Shown here piece by piece: positions 1 through 6,413 of a stretch of 7,153 bases of DNA; positions within the stretch are counted from its first letter, which is position 1, and each line of letters starts with the position of its first letter. The stretch is from Planctomycetota bacterium. Its GTDB lineage: Bacteria > Planctomycetota > Planctomycetia > Pirellulales > UBA1268. The translations under genes were made by a program, and so were the position numbers. The notes below the pieces were generated by a model that saw only the letters and a list, made by a program, of their open reading frames with translations, did not search any database and was not told where the DNA came from. The stretch spans positions 1-7,153 of the forward strand of contig QWPO01000183.1 of the NCBI GenBank assembly GCA_003669255.1, read 5' to 3'.

Positions 1-30
1 CAGGTTTTCAACCTGTGTGCCTTCCTGGCC

Positions 31-108
31 TCTCCCCACGCCTCACGGCGTTGGGCTTGTACGGGCGGTTCAGAAAGCCGACCGGCCGTAAGGCCGCGGG
101 CGACCTGC
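31..108. repeat. Composite hairpin repeat, copy 1
   Basis: First of two copies of a composite repeat. Part A (31-66) folds around CCCACGCC-TCAC-GGCGTTGGG, a stem with one bulged T. Part B (75-108) folds around GGCC-GTAA-GGCC. An 8-base spacer (67-74) separates them. Part A matches part A of copy 2 (134-169) at 35 of 36 bases, and part B matches 189-222 at 33 of 34. Part B is itself an imperfect inverted copy of part A. The block lies downstream of the DUF3127 gene stop, with no convincing gene in 1-263. It looks like an intergenic REP-like element; its function is unknown. Positions 1-15 also form a small perfect hairpin (CAGGTT-TTC-AACCTG) that lacks a T-tract. Confidence 0.75.
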
Positions 109-133
109 TCAGGACTCGGCATCTGGTGGTGGT

Positions 134-222
134 TCTCCCCACGCCTTACGGCGTTGGGCTTGTACGGGCAGCGAGTGTCCGTCCGTGCAAGCCGACCGGC
201 CGTGAGGCCGCGGGCGACCTGC
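134..222. repeat. Composite hairpin repeat, copy 2
   Basis: Second copy of the composite repeat: part A at 134-169 and part B at 189-222. The spacer is 19 bases (170-188), unrelated to the 8-base spacer of copy 1, so the conserved units are A and B rather than the whole block. The single difference in each part falls in the hairpin loop (part A: CTTAC here, CTCAC in copy 1; part B: GTGAG here, GTAAG in copy 1). As a result the A core of one copy is exactly complementary to the B core of the other. The remaining bases up to the DUF3127 stop at 264 show nothing recognisable. Confidence 0.75.
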
Positions 223-263
223 GCGAGGGCTCAGATGCTTCCGACCGTCCGTCACGCCGCGCC

Positions 264-644
264 TTAAAACGGCACGTCGTCCTGGGCGGCCTCGGCGAGG
301 GCGTCGTTGGGATCCACGCCGCTGAACCCGCCGTGGTCTGGGCTCTTGCCCCCCGCGAGTTGCCGAAACGAGAGAGCCTCGGCGCTGAGGAAATACTTCG
401 CCTCACTCGCCTCATCCCGCTGCCAGCGGCGGCCGCCGAGCCGGTAGGTCACCTCGATCTCGTCCCCCACGCTCAGGCCGTCCACCTCGTCGCAGGCGTC
501 TTTCAGGAAATCGACCGGGATGTAGTTGGTGAACGTGCCCTTCGACTGCTCGAGCACCACCAACCGCTTCCGAAACCCCTTCTGCCCGAAGGTCTTGGTC
601 TCCTCGATCAGGTGGACGACGCCGCGGACGGTTGGGTCTTTCAT
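264..644 (-). CDS. DUF3127 domain protein, OB-fold/SSB-like
   Basis: A 126-residue protein that matches from memory the DUF3127 family, small proteins thought to resemble single-stranded-DNA-binding OB folds. Visible hallmarks are KTFGQKGFRKRLVV (17-30), YIPVDFLKDACDEVDGLSVGD (41-61), the basic/aromatic strand GGRRWQ (70-75) and KYFLSAEAL (83-91). A Gly/Asp-rich tail (98-126) ends in DDVPF, very like the acidic C-terminal tip by which SSB proteins recruit partners. That suggests, without proof, a nucleic-acid role with protein contacts. The start at 644 is chosen because homologues begin near here and because a candidate -10 box (685-690) lies downstream of the next in-frame ATG (694). The ribosome-binding site is weak (CAGG, 7 bases before ATG). 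The gene stands alone, separated from amt by a terminator. No catalytic motif is visible. Confidence 0.8.
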   Translation of the reverse strand: MKDPTVRGVVHLIEETKTFGQKGFRKRLVVLEQSKGTFTNYIPVDFLKDACDEVDGLSVGDEIEVTYRLGGRRWQRDEASEAKYFLSAEALSFRQLAGGKSPDHGGFSGVDPNDALAEAAQDDVPF

Positions 645-684
645 GACGATACCTGGGTTGAGCCTCGAAGCAGCGAAGCCGCCC

Positions 685-710
685 AGTATACCCATGGGAT
701 GGGCCCCATC
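685..710 (-). promoter_or_regulatory. Candidate promoter/operator of the DUF3127 gene
   Basis: On the minus strand TATACT (685-690) matches a -10 box at 5 of 6 bases and lies about 40 bases before the start codon at 644. No good -35 hexamer is seen at the usual spacing. Directly upstream of the -10 are two touching palindromes: CCCATGGG (691-698) and GATGGG-C-CCCATC (698-710). In a promoter this position is typical of a repressor operator. The -10 call rests on a short match in an otherwise GC-rich gap, so confidence is low. Confidence 0.35.
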
Positions 711-756
711 GCTCACGCGAGTGGGCTTCCTGAATCCGCCTCTCGTTCGTCGGTCC

Positions 757-814
757 GAAAAATGCCCCGGCGTGGGCGGGCGAGGCGGATTGCCCGCCCA
801 CGCCATTGGGGCAT
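757..814 (-). terminator. Rho-independent terminator of amt
   Basis: A strong inverted repeat begins 13 bases beyond the amt stop. The inner arms 769-781 and 792-804 pair perfectly over 13 bp around a 10-base loop. The outer arms 762-768 and 808-814 add 7 bp across a 3-base bulge. Read in the direction of amt, the hairpin is followed by TTTTT (positions 762 down to 758). GC-rich stem plus T-tract is the classic intrinsic terminator. It separates the amt transcript from the DUF3127 gene further along the same strand. Confidence 0.9.
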
Positions 815-826
815 CCTTCTGGACGA

Positions 827-2380
827 TTACTCGGAGCGAGCCATCACGAAGCCGTGGTAGGCCTCGTTGCCGTGCTCGCCGATATCGAGGCCTTCGATCT
901 CTTCCTGCGGCGAGACCCGCAGACCGACGACCGCCTTGATCAGCAGCCAGCAGATCGACGAGACCGGCACAACGTAGGCACCCACCAACAGCACGCCCAC
1001 GATTTGGGCAATCAACTGCTTCGTGCCGCCGCCGAAGAACAGGCCGGCCGTGGGCCCGCCAGCGGCGGCCGTGCCGAACGGCGTGTTGAGCACCGTGCCG
1101 GAAAGGTCCGACGTGGTGAACAACCCGACGCACAGCACGCCGAAGGTGCCGCAGACGAGGTGAACGCTCGTGGCACCCACCGGGTCATCGATACGGATCC
1201 GGTCGAAGAACATGACTGAGAAGAGCACCAACACACCGGCGATCGCCCCGATCAGGAACGAGCAGGGCACGTTCGTGTAGGCCGCACTGGCCGTGATCGC
1301 GACGAGCCCGGCGAGGGCTCCGTTGAGCGTCATGCCAATGTCAGGCTTGCCGAGCACCAGCCAGGCGGTGAGTGTCGCAGTGAGCGTCGCAGCCGCCGCG
1401 GCCGCGTTGGTGTTCACGGCGACCATCGACGCGAGGGCACCACCGTCGCCCGCCACGCCCATCGTGCTGCCCGGGTTGAAGCCGAACCAGCCGAACCAGA
1501 GCACGAGCGTGCCGATGAAGGCGGCGGTCATGTTGTGTCCGGGGATGGCGTTGATCTTGCCGTTGGCCCCGTACTTGCCGATGCGCGGTCCGAGGATGAA
1601 GGCACCGGTGAGAGCGGCCCAGCCACCCACGGAGTGGACGGTGGCACAGCCGGCGAAGTCCCAGAAGTTCCACTCCTTGGCGAGGTAGCCGAAACCCCAT
1701 ATCCAGTGGCCGACCACTGGATAGATCACGATCGCCATCAGGAAGCAGAAGATGATGAACGAGTGGTACTTGATCCGCTCGGCCACTGCGCCCGACACGA
1801 TCGTCGCGGCCGTTCCGGCGAACACGAGCTGGAAGAAGAACTTCGCGTAGAGCGGCACGTGCGTCCAACTGATCGAGCTGTAGACGCCCTTGTAGCGGTC
1901 GCCCATCATCGGGCTGTTGTCGTATTCCGGCGAAAAACCGCCGACCATCCAGGTGCCCGACTGGCCGATCCAGCCGCCGTCACCACTGCCGAACATCAGA
2001 TCCCAGCCGAACAGCCAGAAGGCGACCGTGGTCGCCGCAAAGACCACGAAGTTCTTGGAGAGGATGTTGACGCAGTTCTTCGAACGGGCGAAGCCGGTTT
2101 CGACGCAGCCGAACCCGAGGTTCATGAAGAACACGAGCATGCCGCAGACGAGCACCCAGACCGTGTCAGCACCGGTCCAGAGCTTCTCGACCATCTGCTC
2201 CATCGACATCAGGTTTGGCTGGTAGGGTGCGGGCTCGCCTGCAGCCGTCGCAGCAGCAGCGTCGGCCGTTGCTGCTGCCTCTTGGGCAAAAGCGAGCGAC
2301 GAGAAATCAACAGGACCAAACACCAGCGCGGCCAACACGGCCGACAAAGCCCACCAACGCGTCATGCGTGAACAAGTCAT
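827..2380 (-). CDS. amt: Ammonium transporter, Amt/AmtB family
   Basis: A 517-residue inner-membrane channel of the Amt/Mep/Rh family, which takes up ammonium. Residues 1-32 look like a signal peptide (hydrophobic 10-22, AFA/Q cleavage), followed by an Ala-rich linker; the rest is a run of about 11 hydrophobic segments. Family marks are GFARSKN (96-102), HWIWG (225-229), WDFAGCATVH (240-249), LWFGWFGFNPGS (294-305) and DDPVGATSVHLVCG (398-411). The pore twin histidines correspond to H249 and H407, and the conserved Asp to D241. The cytoplasmic tail carries GLRVSPQEEIEGLDIGEHG (486-504), the segment that couples subunits in the trimer. The start at 2380 is chosen because GAGG lies 8 bases upstream and the signal peptide follows; an in-frame ATG 69 bases further upstream would lie before the predicted transcription start. 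The gene is monocistronic, under a sigma-54 promoter and ended by an intrinsic terminator. No PII (glnK/glnB) gene is adjacent. Confidence 0.96.
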   Translation of the reverse strand: MTCSRMTRWWALSAVLAALVFGPVDFSSLAFAQEAAATADAAAATAAGEPAPYQPNLMSMEQMVEKLWTGADTVWVLVCGMLVFFMNLGFGCVETGFARSKNCVNILSKNFVVFAATTVAFWLFGWDLMFGSGDGGWIGQSGTWMVGGFSPEYDNSPMMGDRYKGVYSSISWTHVPLYAKFFFQLVFAGTAATIVSGAVAERIKYHSFIIFCFLMAIVIYPVVGHWIWGFGYLAKEWNFWDFAGCATVHSVGGWAALTGAFILGPRIGKYGANGKINAIPGHNMTAAFIGTLVLWFGWFGFNPGSTMGVAGDGGALASMVAVNTNAAAAAATLTATLTAWLVLGKPDIGMTLNGALAGLVAITASAAYTNVPCSFLIGAIAGVLVLFSVMFFDRIRIDDPVGATSVHLVCGTFGVLCVGLFTTSDLSGTVLNTPFGTAAAGGPTAGLFFGGGTKQLIAQIVGVLLVGAYVVPVSSICWLLIKAVVGLRVSPQEEIEGLDIGEHGNEAYHGFVMARSE

Positions 2381-2412
2381 GGGATCCGCCTCATGATTTA
2401 TTTGGAAGATGC

Positions 2413-2428
2413 CGTGGAAGGTTCCACG
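2413..2428 (-). promoter_or_regulatory. Palindrome in the amt leader
   Basis: CGTGGAA-CC-TTCCACG is a 16-base inverted repeat with 7-base arms, lying 33 to 48 bases before the amt start codon. With the sigma-54 start expected near 2434, it would fall at the very 5' end of the leader RNA, as either an mRNA hairpin or a DNA operator. It does not overlap the ribosome-binding site (GAGG, about 2389-2392). Perfect arms make chance less likely, but the role is unknown. Confidence 0.5.
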
Positions 2429-2444
2429 ACTGCCGGTGGAGAAA

Positions 2445-2460
2445 AGCAAAATCCGTGCCA
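2445..2460 (-). promoter_or_regulatory. Sigma-54 (RpoN) promoter of amt
   Basis: On the minus strand TGGCACG (2460-2454), four bases, then TTGCT (2449-2445) match the sigma-54 consensus TGGCACG-N4-TTGCW at every defined position, with exact -24/-12 spacing and the preferred C before TGG. Transcription should start about 12 bases beyond the GC, near 2434, giving a leader of about 54 bases. Sigma-54 promoters need an ATP-driven enhancer-binding activator. For ammonium transporters this is commonly an NtrC-type nitrogen regulator, though which activator works here cannot be read from the window. Confidence 0.88.
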
Positions 2461-2668
2461 GAACCGTTGTCTCACGGGCGCGACGGGAGGGCAGTCTGCA
2501 CTCGGCGGGCCTCCCGAAGCACCCTGTTTTCCAGGCTTGCCACGCGGTTGGCAGAGTCTGGGCCCGGCGTCGGAGTCCCCCAAATTCACACCGATGGAGC
2601 GCTGTTGGCCCCGGCCGGCCGCCCGGTTGTCGGGCAGTCGGTGATGCGAGAACGCGCAGTCGGCGGCC
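2461..2668. other. Gap between pabA and amt: possible activator sites
   Basis: This gene-free stretch lies upstream of the amt sigma-54 promoter and just past the pabA stop. It holds two notable inverted repeats. CGGGAGG (2484-2490) pairs with CCTCCCG (2510-2516) around a 19-base loop. TGCCA-N6-TGGCA (2538-2553) lies inside a longer imperfect dyad (2531-2561), about 110 bases upstream of the predicted start, a usual distance for a sigma-54 activator site. It does not clearly match the NtrC consensus. A small hairpin, GCCCG-N5-CGGGC (2621-2635), follows pabA but has no T-tract, so no convincing terminator for the pab operon is seen. No gene is supported here. Confidence 0.4.
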
Positions 2669-3346
2669 TCAGAATGTGACCACATGCCCTGAGGCGGGGG
2701 CGTCGTGCGGCAGCGGGGGGGCCGCTTGTCGGGCGATCTCTTCGTCGAGGAAATCGACCAGCCCGCCACGGTGTGGGATCCCTGCCGCGGTCAAAAAGTT
2801 TGCCAGCAGCCGGAAGCCGTGCCGCGTGAGGATCGACTCGGGGTGGAACTGAACGCCGTAGGCGCACCGGCGGTCATCGGCGATCGCCATGATCGTGCCT
2901 TCCTCATCGCGGGCCACGGCCACCAGGCCGTCGGGAAGCGACTCAGCCTCGACCACCAGCGAGTGGTAGCGGCACGCGGTCATCGGGCTCGGAATGCCGG
3001 CGAAGAGATTCACACCGTCGTGGTGCACCTGGCTGGTGCGGCCGTGCGTGGGCCGCGCCGCCCGCACGATCCGGCCCCCGCCCGCCGCGGCGAGCACCTG
3101 GTGGCCGAGGCAGACGCCGAACAGCGGCACGTGGCCGATGGCCAGCCGCACGAGGTCGAGCGAGCAGCCGGCCTCGGCTGGTGTGCACGGGCCTGGCGAG
3201 ATCACGATCGCCGCCGGCTGCGCGGCGAGGATCGCCTCCGCTGCCGCCTCGTGGCTCGACACCACGGCCGTTTCGACACCGAGCAACTGGAAATGCCGGG
3301 CGAGGTTGAAGACGAAGCTGTCGCGGTTGTCGATGACGACGATCAT
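2669..3346 (-). CDS. pabA: Aminodeoxychorismate synthase, glutamine amidotransferase subunit
   Basis: A 225-residue class I glutamine amidotransferase of the PabA/TrpG family. It releases ammonia from glutamine and passes it to PabB to aminate chorismate. The active site is intact: IVISPGPCTP (47-56) oxyanion region, GVCLGHQ (77-83) with nucleophile C79, YHSLVV (127-132), and GVQFHPES (164-171) with H168 and E170 completing the triad. PabA and TrpG are hard to tell apart by sequence; the name rests on coupling to a PabB-type partner. The start ATG overlaps the pabB stop (ATGA), implying translational coupling and a 1:1 complex. The protein is about 35 residues longer than the usual 190, owing to a C-terminal tail (191-225) that starts DF/EE-rich and becomes Pro/Ala-rich. 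It is the last gene of the leftward operon. Confidence 0.9.
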   Translation of the reverse strand: MIVVIDNRDSFVFNLARHFQLLGVETAVVSSHEAAAEAILAAQPAAIVISPGPCTPAEAGCSLDLVRLAIGHVPLFGVCLGHQVLAAAGGGRIVRAARPTHGRTSQVHHDGVNLFAGIPSPMTACRYHSLVVEAESLPDGLVAVARDEEGTIMAIADDRRCAYGVQFHPESILTRHGFRLLANFLTAAGIPHRGGLVDFLDEEIARQAAPPLPHDAPASGHVVTF

Positions 3347-4920
3347 GCCGTGCCTCCGCCGATGCCCAGGGCGTCGAGCACCCGCAGCATGCCCTCGGCC
3401 TTGGCGAGCGACTCGGCGTATTCGGCGGCCGGATCGCTCGCCGCCGTGATTCCGCCGCCGGCGGCGAAGGCGATCGAGCCGGGCGAGACGACGAGCGTGC
3501 GGATCAGGAGGTTGAAGTCGGCCGTGCCGTCGAAGCCGACGTAGCCGATCGAGCCGCAGTAGCAGCCGCGGCCCACTCGCTCGAGGTTCGAGATGATCTC
3601 GCAGGCGCGGTGCTTGGGCGCGCCCGAGATGCTCCCTCCCGGGATCGCGGCCTCGAGGGCATCGATCACGCCCAGGCCGCGGCGGAGCCGGCCCGACACC
3701 ACCGACACCAGGTGCTGCACGTAGCGGTAGCGTTCGAGCCGGCAGAGAGCCTCCACGCAGACGCTCTCCGGCGTGCAGACCCGCGAGAGGTCGTTTCGCA
3801 GGAGGTCTACGATCATCACGTTCTCGGCCCGATCCTTCTCGCTCGCCTCCAGATCGGCCGAGGCATAGAGATCGGCCTCCGGGCTGGCGGTGACCCGCCG
3901 CGTGCCCTTGATGGGATGCGTGCGGACCACGCCCCGGGAGACCTGCAGAAACCGCTCAGGCGACATGCTGGCCACCTGCACGTCACCGGCATCGAGATAG
4001 CTGGCGAACGGCGCCGGATTCACCTCGCGGGCCCGCAGGTAGAGGCTCACGGCATCGAGGCTCGTGGCCACCTCGAACCGTTGGGCGAGATTGGCCTGGA
4101 AGATGTCGCCCGCGTGCACCAGTTCGATCCCCGCGCGGACCATGTCGAGATAGGCGTCGCGGGAGTGCGTGGAGCAGACCTGCGATCGGCCCGGCAGCGG
4201 GTAGGCGGCGTCGGCGGGGGCGGCCCGCGATGCGGTCGGCGCGATGGGCGCGGCTTGGCGGGGCTCGGCCAGAAACGCCGTGAGCCGCTCAGTCGCCCGT
4301 CGCGCCCGCTCCACCGGCCCCCGCGCGGGCACGCCCTGCGAGATGAACCAGCCGCGGCCGAGGTCGTGGTCGTAGGCGAAGACAACGTCGTAGACGTGAA
4401 GCGAGAGCACCGGATCCGGGCCGGCGGCGGGGGGCGGCTCGAGGCCCAGGCGGGCGAGACCGCAGTCGTACGACACGAGCCCCGCCACGCCTCCCTGGAA
4501 CGGCGGCAGGGCCGGGATCGTGAGGCAGGCGAGGTCGGCGAGCACCTCGCGGATGACGGCAAACGTCGCCGCGATCTCCCGGCGGCACTCATCCCAGTCG
4601 CCGCCGCGGCGGACGAGCCAGGAGCGGATCGGGTCGGCAGCGACGAACGAGTGGCGGCCAAGCCGCACGGGCGGATCGTTGGCCGGGGCCGCCGCCGTGG
4701 TTGCTGCATCGGGCCGATCGACGACGGCGCTGTCGAAGAAGATCGCGTGCGGCAACTGGCTGGCGTGGCGGAAGACGTTCACCGGATCGACACCCGCCGT
4801 CGCCTCGGCGACGAGGCAGCCGGACGGCGTGATCCACGTGCGGGCGATCCACGGGTGATCGAGACGGACGGGGCGGACGGGCTCCACCGCATCAACGTGG
4901 CTGGGGACGGGATTCGTCAT
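3343..4920 (-). CDS. pabB: Aminodeoxychorismate synthase component I
   Basis: A 525-residue chorismate-utilising enzyme that makes 4-amino-4-deoxychorismate from chorismate and PabA-supplied ammonia. Residues 20-215 form the variable N-terminal region; a low-complexity Ala/Pro linker (222-242) leads into the chorismate-binding domain (about 250-518). The decisive motif is HPIKGT (335-340): the Lys (K338) is the active-site nucleophile of PabB enzymes, where anthranilate synthase TrpE has PIAGT. Other marks are DIFQANLAQRF (272-282), DRAENVMIVDLLRNDLSRV (363-381), PGGSISGAPK (427-436), GSIGYVG (456-462) and a Gly-rich GGGI (488-491). The start at 4920 overlaps the stop of the DHPS-related gene (ATGA), and its own stop overlaps the pabA start the same way. 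The frame stays open far upstream, but that part antisenses nothing and reads through the preceding gene, so it is not coding. Its place in an H4MPT locus suggests p-aminobenzoate made for that cofactor, possibly also for folate. Confidence 0.93.
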   Translation of the reverse strand: MTNPVPSHVDAVEPVRPVRLDHPWIARTWITPSGCLVAEATAGVDPVNVFRHASQLPHAIFFDSAVVDRPDAATTAAAPANDPPVRLGRHSFVAADPIRSWLVRRGGDWDECRREIAATFAVIREVLADLACLTIPALPPFQGGVAGLVSYDCGLARLGLEPPPAAGPDPVLSLHVYDVVFAYDHDLGRGWFISQGVPARGPVERARRATERLTAFLAEPRQAAPIAPTASRAAPADAAYPLPGRSQVCSTHSRDAYLDMVRAGIELVHAGDIFQANLAQRFEVATSLDAVSLYLRAREVNPAPFASYLDAGDVQVASMSPERFLQVSRGVVRTHPIKGTRRVTASPEADLYASADLEASEKDRAENVMIVDLLRNDLSRVCTPESVCVEALCRLERYRYVQHLVSVVSGRLRRGLGVIDALEAAIPGGSISGAPKHRACEIISNLERVGRGCYCGSIGYVGFDGTADFNLLIRTLVVSPGSIAFAAGGGITAASDPAAEYAESLAKAEGMLRVLDALGIGGGTA

Positions 4921-6413
4921 GACGCGGTCGTGGGCTCCGGCGGTGCGGGGCCATCGTCGCGGCGGCGCGAGGTTTCGGCCGCGCGGGCGGCGGCCCGCGA
5001 CGGGCCGTGCCCGATCTCGTCCCGCGTGAGGTGGCCCCAGTCGAGCGGCTGGTCCTGCCGGTAGTCTTTGCCGAGTGTCAGCGCCGTGACGGCCTTCGCC
5101 ATCTCGTAGCCAAGATAGAAGGCATGGCTGGGATCGACATCGTCGCGGCCCGCTTCGGCGAGTTGCCCGAAGAGCGCGAAGGGATCGGGCGACGCAAGGT
5201 GCAGCCCGGCACCGACGACGTGGACGGCGTCTCCCTCGGCAAAGATCCGAAAGTTGGGGTCGCGGATCGCCGCGGCAAGCCGATCGAGCGTTTCGCCGCC
5301 GTGCTCGTGCGGCTTGCCGCCGCGGAGCGTCACGAGCCGGGGTTCGACGTGCTTGGGAAGCGTGTGGTTGGTGACGGCGTGCCAGACGAGGGCCCTGGCC
5401 AGCGCGCATTCCCGCACGCTGCTCCGCGCCCAGTGGATCACCTCGGTCGTGAGCACCGAGCGGATGCCCACTTCCTGGCAGAACCCGAGGAGGAGCACGT
5501 TCACGCCGGCGGAATCGACATCGGTGAGTTCGGTGAGGTTGCCGATGCCCATCATGATTTCGGCGTCGGGATGCCGGCGGCGAACGTCGAGGTAGCGGCC
5601 GAGGCTCGCGGCGAATCCGAAGCCGATCGGTTCGAGCACCGGGTCAAGGCGGTGCTTCACGCCCGCCCTGGCGAGCGTCTCGATCGTCGCGTCAAACCCC
5701 TCCATGGTCGCGGGCACGTCGGGCACCACGACCACCTCGCAGCCCCAGTCGGCAGCAGCGGCGGCATTCGTCGAGTTCACCGAGAGCACGAGAGTGGCGC
5801 CGGCTTTCGTGGCCGTTGCGACCTCGACGGGGTCGAAGCTGTCGATCGAGACGCGGAAGCCCTCGGCCACGAGCATCCTCACGGCGTTGCCGACCCCGGC
5901 CCAGCGTTCGCCTGGGTCGCAGCCCACGTCGATGCGGTCGGCGCCGGCAGCTACAAGCCGCCGGGCCTCGGCGAGCAGGTCGGCCGCGGCGAGCCGCGGA
6001 GCATGGTTGATTTCGGCGATGATCTCGATGTCGTGCCGGCCGTAGCCCGAGAGGTCGCGAGACTTCTGCCCGAAAAACTCGTCGAGGGCCCGGAGGTCGT
6101 TGGGGCCGCGGTCGACCGGCACGGGCGTGACCTCGGCGAAGGCGTCGAGCGGTCCACGGCAGGCCCCGGGGATCTGCACTCGGGTGGTGCCGGGGGGCAC
6201 ATCGAGCCGTTTCGCGATCCAGGGCGTGGTCATCAGGGCGGCCACGGTGATCGGCATCGCCTGCACCGTCCAGTCGAATCCGGCCCGCGGCGCGAGCCGT
6301 TCGAGGACCTGCCGCAGCGAGTGCTCGGCGAGCCGGCCGGTGACGAAATGGATGCAGGGACGGTCGGCAGACAAGGACGGACTCGCAGGGCGACGGGCCC
6401 ACGAGTTTATCAT
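4917..6413 (-). CDS. Dihydropteroate synthase-related protein (H4MPT pathway)
   Basis: A 498-residue protein resembling the archaeal dihydropteroate synthase-related family (as I recall, TIGR00284/DUF6513), found with H4MPT cofactors. An N-terminal domain (about 20-125, from HFVTGRLAEHSLRQVLERL) precedes a TIM-barrel pterin-binding domain (about 127-330) with EINHAP (134-139), GADRIDVGCDPGE (157-169), VSIDSFDPVEV (188-198), DPVLEPIGFGF (257-267) and GIGNLTELTDVDSAG (289-303). A C-terminal domain (about 355-460, NFRIFAEGDAVHVVGAGLHL) recalls DUF4346. The SRK-type motif that carries a substrate-binding Lys in FolP is not seen. The expected reaction is condensation of a pterin pyrophosphate with beta-RFAP, but which step this family catalyses is not settled. 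The start at 6413 has GGGAG 5 bases upstream. It is the first gene of the operon and is coupled to pabB. The last 25 residues are Arg/Pro-rich and probably disordered. Confidence 0.88.
   Translation of the reverse strand: MINSWARRPASPSLSADRPCIHFVTGRLAEHSLRQVLERLAPRAGFDWTVQAMPITVAALMTTPWIAKRLDVPPGTTRVQIPGACRGPLDAFAEVTPVPVDRGPNDLRALDEFFGQKSRDLSGYGRHDIEIIAEINHAPRLAAADLLAEARRLVAAGADRIDVGCDPGERWAGVGNAVRMLVAEGFRVSIDSFDPVEVATATKAGATLVLSVNSTNAAAAADWGCEVVVVPDVPATMEGFDATIETLARAGVKHRLDPVLEPIGFGFAASLGRYLDVRRRHPDAEIMMGIGNLTELTDVDSAGVNVLLLGFCQEVGIRSVLTTEVIHWARSSVRECALARALVWHAVTNHTLPKHVEPRLVTLRGGKPHEHGGETLDRLAAAIRDPNFRIFAEGDAVHVVGAGLHLASPDPFALFGQLAEAGRDDVDPSHAFYLGYEMAKAVTALTLGKDYRQDQPLDWGHLTRDEIGHGPSRAAARAAETSRRRDDGPAPPEPTTAS

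Noticed and set aside
50..156. GTTGGGC at 50-56 and 150-156 fits the integron core GTTRRRY, suggesting attC sites.
   Set aside because: No matching RYYYAAC partner lies at attC distance, no cassette genes lie between, and the motif is explained by the hairpin repeat.
31..222. Repeats read as a CRISPR fragment.
   Set aside because: Only two copies, each with internal hairpins and unequal spacers of 8 and 19 bases within the unit, and no cas genes.
15..860. A long plus-strand open frame across the repeats and the DUF3127 gene.
   Set aside because: It runs antisense to a recognisable gene, crosses a terminator and resembles no family; GC-rich DNA gives many such frames.
2381..2449. An amt start 69 bases further upstream.
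   Set aside because: It lies upstream of the predicted transcription start and would overlap the sigma-54 -12 element; the chosen ATG has a good ribosome-binding site and a signal peptide.
2621..2635. Hairpin after pabA as an operon terminator.
   Set aside because: The stem is only 5 bp and no T-tract follows on the minus strand.
2669..4920. Naming the pair TrpG/TrpE (anthranilate synthase).
   Set aside because: The large subunit has PIKGT with the PabB active-site Lys in place of PIAGT, and the neighbours are pterin-cofactor genes, not trp genes.
3610..5064. A long plus-strand open frame opposite pabB.
   Set aside because: It is antisense to a well-conserved enzyme, has Arg/Gly/His-rich composition without family motifs, and is a shadow of codon bias.
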